64,000 nucleotides of DNA from Marinomonas atlantica. GTDB lineage: Bacteria > Pseudomonadota > Gammaproteobacteria > Pseudomonadales > Marinomonadaceae. This document shows positions 25,108-35,351 of the stretch, piece after piece. The translations under genes and the position numbers were made by a program. Where the stretch lies: NCBI RefSeq assembly GCF_001639725.1, contig NZ_LTAW01000002.1, forward strand, positions 431,829-495,828. The letters are read 5' to 3'. The stretch's first letter is position 1, and every line of letters begins with the position of its first letter. A model generated the notes under the pieces. The model did not search any database and had not been told where the DNA came from. It worked only from the letters and a program-made list of their open reading frames with translations.

Positions 25108-27354
25108 ATGGTTACGGTAAGAAAGGATCACCCTGTATTAGCAGACGGAAGTGTCGATATTGATGCTTGGATGTCTCATTTTGCTGACAAGATTGATGAG
25201 GCAAGTCGCGTTCCTTTGAGAATGGCTTGTCAGTTAGCAAGACAGGCGGAAGCCGCGTCGGGGCGGTCATCTTACTGGGGGCCTCAGGCAAGCACATTTC
25301 GAGCAGGCTTAGAAATGGTGGAAATTCTTGCCGGTTTCCGTGCCGACCAAGACTCTCTTTTGGCTGCGGCGCTTTACCGAGTTGTTCGTGAGGATCAATT
25401 AGAGCTTTCCAAAGTCAGTGACATGTTTGGTCGTAAAGTGGCGTCATTGATTGAGGGCGTGATTCGTATGGGTGAGGTATCAAAAAACTTATCCAAAGAC
25501 AGCTCTGCAGAAGTGCTGGGTAGTCATGAAAATCAGCTTGAATCATTGCGAAAAATGTTGGTTTCTATCATTGACGATGTGCGCGTCGTATTAATCAAAT
25601 TGTCTGAACGAGCATGCGCCATAAAAGAGGCGAAGCATCAGAGCGATGAGCGCAAAGAATCAATCGCCTTGGAAGTACAGAGTGTCTATGCACCGCTTGC
25701 CCATCGACTAGGCATTGGTCATATCAAATGGGAGCTTGAGGACTTATCGTTCCGTTACCTTTATCCAGCTGATTACAAGCGTATTGCCAAACTGCTCGAT
25801 GAAAAGCGTTTGGATCGACAGCAATTTATTGATGATGCCATTAAAGATCTAAAGTTCCGTATGGAAGCGATCAATATCCATGCAGATGTAATGGGCAGAG
25901 CAAAACACATTTACAGTATTTGGCGCAAAATGCGTCGTAAAAATATTCCATTTGATGAAGTTTATGATGTTCGTGCTGTACGAATTCTCGTTGATGAAAC
26001 AATGGAGTGTTACGGAGTATTGGGTATTGTCCATAACCTTTGGAAGCCTGTTCCTCAAGAATTTGACGATTACATCAGCAACCCTAAGTCCAATGGGTAC
26101 CAGTCGCTCCATACGGCGGTAGTTGGACCTGAAGGACGTGTGTTAGAAATTCAGATACGAACCCATAAAATGCATGAAGATGCAGAGCTTGGTGTGTGCG
26201 CTCATTGGAAATACAAAGGGACTGATCTTACTTCAAACAGTTCAAGCTATGAAGAAAAGCTGCAGTGGTTGCGTACGATTCTAGATTTTAATGAAGTGCA
26301 AGGTGATTTAGAGTCACTCAGTGAGCAGGTACTTAACGACATTGAACAAGATCGTATCTATGTATTTACGCCTGATGGACATGTGGTCGATTTACCTATC
26401 AATGCGACACCGGTAGATTTTGCTTATCGTGTTCACACGGAAATAGGGCATCGCTGTCGGGGTGCTAAAGTGAACGGTAAGATTATTTCCCTTGTAACGC
26501 ATCTTAAAACGGGCGACAAAGTAGAAATTTTGACAACCAAAGATGGTGGGCCAAGCCGAGATTGGCTGCATCCAACATTAGGATATGTAAACACCAATCG
26601 TGCCAGAGCTAAGATTCAGAGTTGGTTCAGACGAGAAGATCGTGAGAAAAATCTTGAAGCGGGTCAAAATGTACTTGATAAGCAGTTAAAGCGCCTTGGT
26701 ATTGAAGAAAATAAACTGAACTTTAATGCCATTGCAGAGCGCTTTAATTTCACCTCAGGAGAAGATGTATACGTCTCACTTGGTGCTGGAGATATCCAAT
26801 TAGGTCGCGTTCTTCGTGTCATAGATGATTTGCACGGCTTAGATGGTGAGCCTGCTGTTCGCCCTGTTCGTTTGAAGAAAAGCCGACATAAATCTTCTGA
26901 TAATGATATTCATATTCAAGGTGTGGGTAAGCTACTCACACAAATGGCAAAATGCTGTTCACCGATTCCTGGTGATGACATTATCGGCTACATTACGCAA
27001 GGGCGTGGTGTTTCTATTCACCGCCAAGATTGTATTAATGCTGCGCAATTACAGCTTGAAGAGCCAGAGCGAATAGTGGAAGTGAATTGGGGGGAAGAAG
27101 TCGATAACTTGTACCCTGTCAATATTCGTGTATCAGCTTACGATCGTACAGGTTTACTGAATGACATTACGGCACTGCTTTCCAATGAGAAAGTGAATTT
27201 GCTGTCGATGAATACTATTTCTGCGAAGGAGGATCATACTGCTGCAATTCGCTTTACTATTGAAGTAAGTGAAATCAGCTCTTTGTCTCGCTTGCTCCAT
27301 CGAATCAACCAATTGCCTAATGTATTAGATGTCTTTAGGGAGCGTGATAATTGA
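25108..27354 (+). CDS. relA: GTP pyrophosphokinase (ppGpp synthetase I)
   Basis: 748 residues. The N-terminal hydrolase-like domain lacks the HD metal motif (LAAALYRVVRE in its place), so the enzyme should only synthesise (p)ppGpp. The synthetase domain has the RelA-type EFDD (residues 318-321) and NPKSNGYQSLHT. It is followed by a TGS domain (RIYVFTPDGHVVDLP), a conserved CC-containing region (MAKCCSPIPGD) and a C-terminal ACT domain. RelA binds stalled ribosomes during amino acid starvation. Its stop overlaps the mazG start. Confidence 0.97.
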   Translation: MVTVRKDHPVLADGSVDIDAWMSHFADKIDEASRVPLRMACQLARQAEAASGRSSYWGPQASTFRAGLEMVEILAGFRADQDSLLAAALYRVVREDQLELSKVSDMFGRKVASLIEGVIRMGEVSKNLSKDSSAEVLGSHENQLESLRKMLVSIIDDVRVVLIKLSERACAIKEAKHQSDERKESIALEVQSVYAPLAHRLGIGHIKWELEDLSFRYLYPADYKRIAKLLDEKRLDRQQFIDDAIKDLKFRMEAINIHADVMGRAKHIYSIWRKMRRKNIPFDEVYDVRAVRILVDETMECYGVLGIVHNLWKPVPQEFDDYISNPKSNGYQSLHTAVVGPEGRVLEIQIRTHKMHEDAELGVCAHWKYKGTDLTSNSSSYEEKLQWLRTILDFNEVQGDLESLSEQVLNDIEQDRIYVFTPDGHVVDLPINATPVDFAYRVHTEIGHRCRGAKVNGKIISLVTHLKTGDKVEILTTKDGGPSRDWLHPTLGYVNTNRARAKIQSWFRREDREKNLEAGQNVLDKQLKRLGIEENKLNFNAIAERFNFTSGEDVYVSLGAGDIQLGRVLRVIDDLHGLDGEPAVRPVRLKKSRHKSSDNDIHIQGVGKLLTQMAKCCSPIPGDDIIGYITQGRGVSIHRQDCINAAQLQLEEPERIVEVNWGEEVDNLYPVNIRVSAYDRTGLLNDITALLSNEKVNLLSMNTISAKEDHTAAIRFTIEVSEISSLSRLLHRINQLPNVLDVFRERDN

Positions 27355-28163
27355 AGTATTCCCTGAATGATCTGTTAGCTCTAATGACCATGCTACGTGA
27401 CCGTCAGTATGGTTGTCCGTGGGATCAAAAACAAAGTTTTGATAGCATCGCACCTTATACAATTGAAGAGGCTTATGAAGTCATGGATGCGATTGTTCGA
27501 GGCAATCGCCAAGACCTTCAAGACGAGTTAGGGGACTTGTTGTTTCAAGTAGTATTTCATGCACAAATGGCCAGTGAAGAAAATACCTTCAATTTCTCTG
27601 ATGTAGTGAATACGATTGTAGAAAAAATGCTGCGCCGTCACCCTCATGTCTTTCCAGATGGTACGTTTGACAGCTATGCCAGCCCAAATGCATTGTCTGA
27701 ACAAGAGATAGGCGAACAGTGGCAGAAAATCAAAGCTGAAGAAAAGCGAATCAAAGGGCAATTACCAACAGGTTTATTAGATTCTGTTCCTAGTAGTACG
27801 TCAGTGTTAGCCCAAGCCGTGAAGCTGCAAAAGCAAGCGAGCAAAGTTGGCTTTGATTGGCAAGATGTGAAGCCTGTTTTTGCTAAGATTCGAGAAGAGC
27901 TTGATGAATTAGAGGAAGCGATTGAGCATCTTTCGCATGCAGAAGCAGAAGCAGAGTTAGGTGATGTATTGTTTGCCGTATCAAATTTAGCAAGGCATTT
28001 ATCGATTTCGCCAGAGCATGCTTTGATGCAGACCAATGTGAAATTTCGTCGTCGATTTGCTTTTATGGAACACTTATTATCAGATCAGAAAACACCTTTA
28101 GCAGATTGCTCGCTAGAAGAGTTAGATCAGTTATGGGAGCGTGCTAAAGCCAACGGCTTATAG
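27351..28163 (+). CDS. mazG: Nucleoside triphosphate pyrophosphohydrolase MazG
   Basis: 270 residues with a TTG start overlapping the relA stop (TTGA); AGGGAG lies upstream. The start gives MKYSLNDLLALM, followed by GCPWDQKQSF (residues ~22-31), the metal motif EEAYE (residues ~39-43) and DELGDLLFQVVFHAQ (residues ~58-72). A second, degenerate repeat has the EELDELEEAI and AELGDVLFAVSNLARH segments. MazG hydrolyses NTPs and in E. coli lowers ppGpp during starvation, which fits its coupling to relA. Confidence 0.94.
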   Translation: MKYSLNDLLALMTMLRDRQYGCPWDQKQSFDSIAPYTIEEAYEVMDAIVRGNRQDLQDELGDLLFQVVFHAQMASEENTFNFSDVVNTIVEKMLRRHPHVFPDGTFDSYASPNALSEQEIGEQWQKIKAEEKRIKGQLPTGLLDSVPSSTSVLAQAVKLQKQASKVGFDWQDVKPVFAKIREELDELEEAIEHLSHAEAEAELGDVLFAVSNLARHLSISPEHALMQTNVKFRRRFAFMEHLLSDQKTPLADCSLEELDQLWERAKANGL

Positions 28164-28212
28164 CGGATATGGCTCGGATAGGCGAGCGATAACAGAATTA
28201 AGGAGACGTGTT

Positions 28213-30843
28213 GTGACCGATCGTCAGGCCTCATTAAGAGAAAACGTGCGTTTATTAGGGGGTTGCTTAGGGGAAACCATGAGTAATCATTTGGGAGAAC
28301 GCTTTTTAGATACGGTCGAAAATATTCGTCAGCTATCCAAAGATGGGAGACAAAGCGGTGACTCCAGTGCCTTAATTAAAGCTCTAGAAGAGCTTGATGA
28401 CAAAGACATTGTCCCTGTCGCGAGAGCGTTTAATCAGTTTTTAAATCTTTCCAACCTTGCAGAGCAATACCATCGTGTTCATCGACGTCGCTCGAATGAA
28501 AGTAAGGGTATTTATAAGAACCCTATTGGTGATTTGTTAGTTCGCTTAAAAGAGCAAAACTTCACACCTGAGCAGGTGGTCGAAGCGCTTCGTGGTCAAG
28601 CCATCGATCTAGTCTTGACAGCGCATCCGACAGAAGTTGTTCGTCGGTCTTTAATACGAAAGTACGATAACATCTCTACTGAGCTGGAAGCTCTCGACAA
28701 AGACAATATCTTGCCCCTTGAGCATGAGAAACACGTCCGTCGCCTTAACGAAATAATCACTCAAGCTTGGCACACGGATGAAATTCGTGAACAAAGACCA
28801 ACACCAGTTGATGAGGCTAAATGGGGGTTTGCTGTTATTGAACAGTCTCTATGGGAAGCCGTACCGCAGTTTTTTCGACAGTTAGACGAGCAATTTAAAC
28901 AGCATGCGGAACAAGAGCGTTTACCGCTAGACCTAGCGCCAATTCGCTTTGCTACGTGGATGGGCGGGGACCGAGACGGTAACCCTAATGTGACTCACAA
29001 TGTGACTCAAGAAGTGGTGCTTTTAGCACGCTGGATGGCTGCTGACTTATACTTAAAAGACTTGGTTGCATTGCGTGCTGAGTTCTCAATGACACAATGC
29101 AATGATGCCTTGCGAGAGCGTGTCGGTGACAGTGCTCAGCCTTATCGTGAGGTAGTGCGTAATCTTGAACGAAAAATAGAAAAAACCAAGCTATGGGCTA
29201 AAGCGAAGCTTGATGGTCAATCTGTGAGTGATCAAGGCATTATGCTTGATAACAAAGAGCTAATGGATGATCTGTCTCTATGTTATCAATCACTCTTAGA
29301 CTGCGGTATGAAAGTGATTGCAAATGGCTCTGTGTTGGACTTAATTCGTCGCGCCGCGACATTTGGTATGACATTAGTACGCTTAGACGTTCGTCAAGAT
29401 GCGTCTAAACATATTGAAGCGCTTTCAGCTATTACCCGTTTTTATGGTCTTGGGGACTATGCTGAGTGGGATGAGGCCTCACGCCAAGCTTTTTTACTGG
29501 CTGAATTGAATTCAAAGCGCCCGTTGCTACCAAAAGACTGGTCGCCTGAACCCATGGTAGATGAGATTCTTGCTACCTTCAAAACCATTGCCAGCGGTTA
29601 CCAGAATTCGTTTGGTTCTTATGTGATTTCAATGGCGAGTGCACCCTCTGATGTTCTAGCTGTAGCGTTATTGCTTAAAGAAACGGGCGTGCGTTTTAAT
29701 ATGCGCATTGTGCCTTTGTTTGAAACGCTGGCTGACTTGGATAATGCCGAGCCTATTATCGAGCAATTGTTTTCATTACCTTGGTACAAATCCTATATCA
29801 ATGGTCATCAAGAAGTCATGATTGGCTACTCTGATTCAGCGAAAGATGCTGGGCAAATTGCCGCAACTTGGGGGCAGTATAGAGCACAGGAGTCCTTGAC
29901 TCGCTTATGTAAGAAGCACGATATTCACCTGACTTTATTTCATGGTCGTGGTGGTACTGTTGGTCGTGGAGGCGGCCCTGCTCATGTAGCAATACTGTCA
30001 CAGCCACCGGGCTCAGTTAAAGGCTCTATCCGAGTGACTGAACAAGGTGAAATGATCCGCTTCAAATTTGGAATCCCTGACATCGCTGTACGGTCATTGG
30101 AGCTTTACTGTTCTGCTGTGTTAGAGGCATCTTTGATTCCCTCGGAGTCTCCTAAAGAAGATTGGCGGGCACTGATGGATGAAATGGCAGAAGAAGGGAT
30201 GAACCAATATCGTTCGATTGTGCGTGGCCATGAAGACTTTGTTGCGTACTTTAGAACCATTACTCCAGAGCAAGAATTAGCTAAATTGCCGTTAGGTTCG
30301 CGTCCGGCTCGCCGCCGTTCTGATGGCGGTGTAGAGAGTTTGCGTGCGATTCCTTGGATTTTTGCTTGGATGCAAATCCGTTTGATGTTGCCTGCTTGGT
30401 TGGGTGCTGAAAGTGCTTTGCAACAGAGTATGGATTCTGGCAATTTAGAGCGGCTCAGAGAAATGCATAAAAAATGGCCTTTCTTTGGAGCATATTTAGA
30501 CATGCTGGATATGGTGCTGGCAAAGGCTGAGCCAGATATAGCTGAATATTATGAAAAACGCTTGGTGCCAGATGAGTTGCGTGGTTTAGGTCATTTATTA
30601 CGACGTAAACTACATCAAGTTCGTGAGCTGGTTAAAGAAATCAAGCAGCAAGATCGGTTAATTGAGGATAATAAAACCATTCGCCAATCGATCGACGTTC
30701 GTAATCCTTACATTGATCCGTTGCACTATTTGCAAGCAGAATTATTGCACCGTAGTCGCATAGATGAGGGGAATGTTGAAGTGAATAAAGCCTTAATGAT
30801 CACGATGGCAGGCATCTCCAGTGGCATGCAAAATACGGGCTAA
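28213..30843 (+). CDS. ppc: Phosphoenolpyruvate carboxylase
   Basis: 876 residues from the GTG at 28213, which has AGGAG seven bases upstream and gives MTDRQASLRENV, aligned with the family N-terminus. With this start the catalytic His is residue 138 (LTAHPTEVVRRS), as in E. coli. FATWMGGDRDGNP, MIGYSDSAKDAG and FHGRGGTVGRGGGP are intact, and the protein ends with the family hallmark QNTG. It carboxylates PEP to oxaloacetate to refill the TCA cycle. An upstream in-frame GTG within mazG has no ribosome binding site. Confidence 0.97.
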   Translation: MTDRQASLRENVRLLGGCLGETMSNHLGERFLDTVENIRQLSKDGRQSGDSSALIKALEELDDKDIVPVARAFNQFLNLSNLAEQYHRVHRRRSNESKGIYKNPIGDLLVRLKEQNFTPEQVVEALRGQAIDLVLTAHPTEVVRRSLIRKYDNISTELEALDKDNILPLEHEKHVRRLNEIITQAWHTDEIREQRPTPVDEAKWGFAVIEQSLWEAVPQFFRQLDEQFKQHAEQERLPLDLAPIRFATWMGGDRDGNPNVTHNVTQEVVLLARWMAADLYLKDLVALRAEFSMTQCNDALRERVGDSAQPYREVVRNLERKIEKTKLWAKAKLDGQSVSDQGIMLDNKELMDDLSLCYQSLLDCGMKVIANGSVLDLIRRAATFGMTLVRLDVRQDASKHIEALSAITRFYGLGDYAEWDEASRQAFLLAELNSKRPLLPKDWSPEPMVDEILATFKTIASGYQNSFGSYVISMASAPSDVLAVALLLKETGVRFNMRIVPLFETLADLDNAEPIIEQLFSLPWYKSYINGHQEVMIGYSDSAKDAGQIAATWGQYRAQESLTRLCKKHDIHLTLFHGRGGTVGRGGGPAHVAILSQPPGSVKGSIRVTEQGEMIRFKFGIPDIAVRSLELYCSAVLEASLIPSESPKEDWRALMDEMAEEGMNQYRSIVRGHEDFVAYFRTITPEQELAKLPLGSRPARRRSDGGVESLRAIPWIFAWMQIRLMLPAWLGAESALQQSMDSGNLERLREMHKKWPFFGAYLDMLDMVLAKAEPDIAEYYEKRLVPDELRGLGHLLRRKLHQVRELVKEIKQQDRLIEDNKTIRQSIDVRNPYIDPLHYLQAELLHRSRIDEGNVEVNKALMITMAGISSGMQNTG

Positions 30844-30957
30844 TCTGGAAGAAATGGCAAAAATACGTAACATAGTGCGCCCTAAAATCTAAAAACCGAC
30901 AAGTTAGTTTGCATAATTTGCATAGGCTTGGGTATGCTAGCGGCCTCAAAATTATAA

Positions 30958-31728
<771 letters not shown>

Positions 31729-31735
31729 CCCTGCA

Positions 31736-32443
31736 ATGACTGTTATTCTTGCTTTGGATACATCAACGCCTGCCTGCTCGGTGGCGTTGATTCAAGATGG
31801 TGTCGTGTTGGAAGATTTCCGCATGGCACCGCGACAACATAATGATTTGATCCTGCCAATGGTGGATCAAATTCTTGCTCAAGCTCAATTGTCCTTATCT
31901 CAGGTGGACGCCATTGCGTTTGGTCGAGGGCCAGGTTCTTTTACTGGACTGCGTATCAGTGCAGGTGTTGTGCAGGGGCTTGCGTATGGTGCAGATCTTC
32001 CGGTTGTACCTGTTTCGACACTAGCGGCGATGGCACTTGAAGCGCATCAAAAAACGCATTACTCACATTGGTTAGCTGCCCTAGATGCCCGTATGGGGGA
32101 AATCTATTTGGGTGGATATTCGATTGAGCAAAAAGATGAGTTTTGGGTAGCTGAAGAAATTTTATCAGAGCGTGTTATTTCGCCTGATAATCTTACCTCT
32201 ATTTCTGAGCGATACTATGGCGTTGGATCTGGATGGATTTATCAAGACCAATTGAATAGTGTATTGCCTGAGTTAGCTGTGAACGTTTTGTCTGATATTG
32301 CACCTCGAGCCGCCTGTATTGCTCAGTTAGCAGACTATGATTTTTTACAAGGTAAGGTTGTGGCTGCAAATGAAGCACTTCCTGTTTATCTTCGTGATGA
32401 GGTCACTTGGGAAAAGCAACCTGCACGGATCGGTAAACGTTAA
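31736..32443 (+). CDS. tsaB: tRNA threonylcarbamoyladenosine biosynthesis protein TsaB
   Basis: 235 residues. An ASKHA-type fold begins with ILALDTSTPACSVAL, and the conserved GRGPGSFTGLRIS (residues ~63-75) is present. The metal-binding His residues of TsaD are absent, as is normal for TsaB. With TsaD and TsaE it makes t6A37 on ANN-decoding tRNAs. It lies seven bases after adk. Confidence 0.94.
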   Translation: MTVILALDTSTPACSVALIQDGVVLEDFRMAPRQHNDLILPMVDQILAQAQLSLSQVDAIAFGRGPGSFTGLRISAGVVQGLAYGADLPVVPVSTLAAMALEAHQKTHYSHWLAALDARMGEIYLGGYSIEQKDEFWVAEEILSERVISPDNLTSISERYYGVGSGWIYQDQLNSVLPELAVNVLSDIAPRAACIAQLADYDFLQGKVVAANEALPVYLRDEVTWEKQPARIGKR

Positions 32444-32446
32444 AGT

Positions 32447-33259
32447 ATGCTGTGGCACCATGTTATTTTTTTAGCTTTAATTCAGGGGCTAACTGAATTT
32501 TTACCGATTTCAAGCTCAGCTCATTTGATCTTGCCTTCTCAATTATTGGGATGGCCGGATCAAGGGTTGGCATTTGATGTGGCTGTTCATGTCGGTACTT
32601 TAATCGCTGTGTTTAGTTATTTTTGGCGTGATATTGGCTTTATTGTCCGAGACTCTGTTAAAACACTGTTCACGCGTCGTTTTACCGAAAACAGTCGTTT
32701 GGGGTTGTGGGTTATTTTGGCAACGATACCGGCTGTTATTGTTGGCTTGCTATTTGATAGCGTTATCGAACAGTATTTACGTTCGATAGAAGTGATTGCT
32801 TACACAACCATCGGCTTTGGTGTGTTGCTATGGTTAGCGGATCGATTTGCCAGCAATAGCAAGCATCAATCCGATCTAACTTGGTCGAGAGTATTGATCA
32901 TCGGTTTAGCACAGGCACTTGCATTGATACCGGGAACATCTCGTTCAGGTGTCACAATGACCGCAGCACGCTTCTTAGGGTTTAGTCGTGAATGTTCTGC
33001 GCGTTTTTCATTCCTATTGTCGATCCCTATTATTATTGCTGCCGGCAGCTTGAAATCCTTCGAGTTAATAACAGAAGAGTCTACTGTCTCAATTGACTAT
33101 CAGTCTTTAGGTTGGGGGATTGTGCTTTCTGGTATGAGCGCCTATCTTTGTATACATCTATTTTTAAAGTGGCTTAGTCGTTTTGGTTTTTTGCCATTTA
33201 TGATCTATCGACTTATATTAGGGTTCGGGCTTCTTTGGCTAGTAATGGTGAGAGGGTAA
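32447..33259 (+). CDS. uppP: Undecaprenyl-diphosphatase UppP (BacA)
   Basis: 270 residues, multi-pass membrane protein. It has the family motifs QGLTEFLPISSSAHL (residues ~14-28) and PGTSRSGVTM (residues ~164-173), which form the active site. It dephosphorylates undecaprenyl diphosphate to recycle the cell wall lipid carrier, whose synthase uppS is also in this window. The start is three bases after the tsaB stop. Confidence 0.96.
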   Translation: MLWHHVIFLALIQGLTEFLPISSSAHLILPSQLLGWPDQGLAFDVAVHVGTLIAVFSYFWRDIGFIVRDSVKTLFTRRFTENSRLGLWVILATIPAVIVGLLFDSVIEQYLRSIEVIAYTTIGFGVLLWLADRFASNSKHQSDLTWSRVLIIGLAQALALIPGTSRSGVTMTAARFLGFSRECSARFSFLLSIPIIIAAGSLKSFELITEESTVSIDYQSLGWGIVLSGMSAYLCIHLFLKWLSRFGFLPFMIYRLILGFGLLWLVMVRG

Positions 33260-33260
33260 T

Positions 33261-33551
33261 ATGAATATTGGCGGTAACTTTCCAGTTATTACTCAAGGTG
33301 GTGCAACTCACAATGCACGTTCCTCGGTGCCCGCTGTCGTTAACCAAAATTCTGAGCAGCGATCCTCAGCATTCTTACCAAGTTCGGTGCAAGCCTTTGA
33401 GCAGGCTTCAAGTTCAGAATCGCCGCGCTTTTTTAAGGTTGACGGTTTAAGTGCTTTAGCGCAACAAGCTATGTCGGCGTATCAGTCTACTGAGTCCCTG
33501 TCTTCTAATAACCCTCGCCATCTACTAATAGGTATCGATGTTTACGCCTAG
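33261..33551 (+). CDS. Small protein between uppP and rsmJ, unknown function
   Basis: 96 residues, starting one base after the uppP stop, with GAGAGGG upstream. The N-terminal two thirds are Ser/Gln/Asn-rich and probably disordered, and the C-terminus ends in LLIGIDVYA. No signal peptide or membrane helix is present. The 14-base overlap with rsmJ and tight packing support that it is translated. I do not recognise a family; the short C-terminal motif may be the conserved functional part. Confidence 0.65.
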   Translation: MNIGGNFPVITQGGATHNARSSVPAVVNQNSEQRSSAFLPSSVQAFEQASSSESPRFFKVDGLSALAQQAMSAYQSTESLSSNNPRHLLIGIDVYA

Positions 33552-34329
33552 TTCCCTTGCGGTGGCATACCGCAATTCAAATAGCCATGTTCAGGAAATT
33601 GCTGAGCGTCTTGGCTTAGTCATGTTTCGTCTTTCCTCTGATTTAAAATTTGCAACGACCTACGATTATTTGTTGATGTACCAAGATGATGCTTTGGTCA
33701 TTGCTAAAACCGGGAAAGGTGCGCCTAAACCTGTAAGTGTAGAATTAGCGACTGGTGCGGTTGATCATCGTCGTAAATTTGGTGGTGGTAAGGGACAAGA
33801 CATTGCTAAAGCCTGTGGTTTAAATAAACGGTCTTCGTTAACTGTTTTTGATGCAACAGCAGGTCTTGGACGAGACAGTTTTGTGTTGGCGAGCTTGGGC
33901 TGTCATGTTTCACTGTTTGAGCGTGTTGGTTTTGTTAGAGAGTTGCTCTCTGATGGCTTAGAAAGAGCACGGTTAGTCGCTGATATCGAAGATATTATGT
34001 CGAATATGCTGCTTGCTCATGGCACTATCTTTAATGTGGTAGGCGAAGATTGTGTTGACGTTGTGTATCTAGACCCTATGTTCCCACATAAAGATAAGTC
34101 CTCTGCAGCCGTAAAGAAAGAGATGGCATTTTTTCGTGATTTGGTAGGGTATGATGAAGATGCAGACTTGCTTTTACCTAAAGCGCAGCAATTAGCACGT
34201 TTTCGAGTAGTAGTTAAGCGGCCAAAAGGCGCGCCTTACTTAAACGATCAAGAGCCGAGTTACCGGTTAGATGGCAAGTCTGGACGCTTTGATGTTTACG
34301 TAAAGCGGTCGTTAGAAAACGCTGACTAA
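33538..34329 (+). CDS. rsmJ: 16S rRNA (guanine-1516 N2) methyltransferase
   Basis: 263 residues. The SAM-binding motif [18 protein letters not shown] (residues ~104-121) and the catalytic-type [21 protein letters not shown] region (split, residues ~179-199) identify RsmJ. An FGGGKGQD segment (residues ~81-88) precedes motif I, as in the family. The enzyme modifies G1516 of 16S rRNA. The start overlaps the preceding small gene. Confidence 0.93.
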   Translation: MFTPSSLAVAYRNSNSHVQEIAERLGLVMFRLSSDLKFATTYDYLLMYQDDALVIAKTGKGAPKPVSVELATGAVDHRRKFGGGKGQDIAKACGLNKRSSLTVFDATAGLGRDSFVLASLGCHVSLFERVGFVRELLSDGLERARLVADIEDIMSNMLLAHGTIFNVVGEDCVDVVYLDPMFPHKDKSSAAVKKEMAFFRDLVGYDEDADLLLPKAQQLARFRVVVKRPKGAPYLNDQEPSYRLDGKSGRFDVYVKRSLENAD

Positions 34330-34357
34330 AAAGGTTGGCGTTTCGTTGCATTAAACT

Positions 34358-34573
34358 TTAGTAATGAGGAGGCTTTTCAATAGCTGAGTCGATACCTGAA
34401 TTTTGGCGCTGATCTCCCATGCGCTGGGCAAGTAGTTTGATTTGCTCTTTGAGCAGCAAAATATCTTGCTGTTGCTTTGTTAGGGCGTTATTGAGTGCAT
34501 CAATGGTTTCTTCTTGAAATTGATTGCGAATCTCAAGATCGTCAATACGGTTTAATAAGTCTGAGGTGTTCAT
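34358..34573 (-). CDS. slyX: SlyX family coiled-coil protein
   Basis: 71 residues. The whole first 55 residues form a coiled coil (RIDDLEIRNQFQEETIDALN, split), and the protein ends in the conserved PPHY. This is the size and pattern of SlyX, whose molecular role is unknown. It is convergent with rsmJ, separated by 28 bases. Confidence 0.92.
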   Translation of the reverse strand: MNTSDLLNRIDDLEIRNQFQEETIDALNNALTKQQQDILLLKEQIKLLAQRMGDQRQNSGIDSAIEKPPHY

Positions 34574-34664
34574 AGATGGCTGCTATATGGTAGTCTTCTA
34601 ATGTGCTAAGTACTTAATTTCGTGTGTCAATTAGAGTTTAACGAAATAAGTGTCGTAATGTATT

Positions 34665-34693
34665 TTGCGCAATTTTTGCTGACATTCTATACA
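34665..34693 (+). promoter_or_regulatory. Candidate promoter of the membrane cold-shock-domain gene
   Basis: TTGCGC (34665-34670) and TATACA (34688-34693) are 17 bases apart. A perfect palindrome ACACTTGTGT (34691-34700) inside a wider repeat CTGACA (34679-34684)...TGTCAG (34698-34703) overlaps the -10 and start region, and could be an operator. A start near 34700 would give a leader of about 160 bases. Confidence 0.4.
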
Positions 34694-34729
34694 CTTGTGT
34701 CAGTATGTTAATAGTGGCGTGAATTGTTT

Positions 34730-34796
34730 TTTCAACAGCTTGGCTTTTCTTTTTAAATATTGATCTAGCTGTTGAAATAGGTGTAGCACGCGCTAC
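34730..34796 (+). promoter_or_regulatory. Structured 5' leader of the cold-shock-domain gene
   Basis: TTTCAACAGCT (34730-34740) is an 11-base perfect inverted repeat with AGCTGTTGAAA (34767-34777), enclosing an A/T-rich 26-base loop. A second hairpin GTAGC/GCTAC (34783-34796) follows. Long structured leaders control cspA-type mRNAs in other bacteria, so temperature-responsive control is plausible but unproven. Confidence 0.5.
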
Positions 34797-34862
34797 TAAA
34801 CTTTATAAAGTGTGTATTAGTATTAAATAACAAAAATCATTAAACATATTCAAGGAACTCCA

Positions 34863-35306
34863 ATGTTTTTATCTGTACGTGCATTTTTAGTGAGTCTTAT
34901 TTTAGCTTTGGTGACGCCGCTTATCATTGCGCCTTTGGTTGGGGTCGATATTGCACAACACTATATTGTGTACTTCTTAGTAACCTTGGTGACTGTTTAC
35001 CTGGGTACTGTATTGTCTCAATCTAGTGCCGCAACGACTGATGATACTTCTTCAACTTTTGAGTCAGATGACGCAACAAGTGAGGAAGAAGATGATGATC
35101 GTGAGATTGGTACCGTAAAGTGGTTTAATTCTTCCAAAGGTTTTGGTTTCCTTACCATGGAAAACGGTGATGATGTATTTGTACATTACCGCGCGATCCG
35201 TGGACGCGGTCGCCGCTTCTTAATTGAAGGCCAGAAAGTTCGCTTTACTGTAACAGAAGGCGAGAAAGGCAAACAGGCGGAAAACGTATCCATCGTTAAA
35301 GGTTAA
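34863..35306 (+). CDS. Membrane-anchored cold-shock-domain protein
   Basis: 147 residues. Two hydrophobic helices (~5-27 and ~33-52) form a membrane hairpin, followed by an acidic Ser/Thr/Asp/Glu linker (~53-80). A complete cold-shock domain (81-147) carries RNP1 KGFGFL (92-97) and RNP2 VFVHY (105-109). The domain should bind single-stranded RNA or DNA near the inner face of the membrane, if the helices are oriented with both ends in the cytoplasm. The architecture differs from the usual 70-residue soluble Csp and from CSD-DUF1294 proteins. AAGGA lies upstream of the ATG. Confidence 0.85.
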   Translation: MFLSVRAFLVSLILALVTPLIIAPLVGVDIAQHYIVYFLVTLVTVYLGTVLSQSSAATTDDTSSTFESDDATSEEEDDDREIGTVKWFNSSKGFGFLTMENGDDVFVHYRAIRGRGRRFLIEGQKVRFTVTEGEKGKQAENVSIVKG

Positions 35307-35351
35307 AATACAGGGTGTTGTTTCCTACCCACATTATATTGAGAGGACATT

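Noticed and set aside
28141..28212. Longer PEP carboxylase start inside mazG
   Set aside because: The GTG at 28213 has AGGAG seven bases upstream and places the catalytic His at residue 138 as in E. coli.
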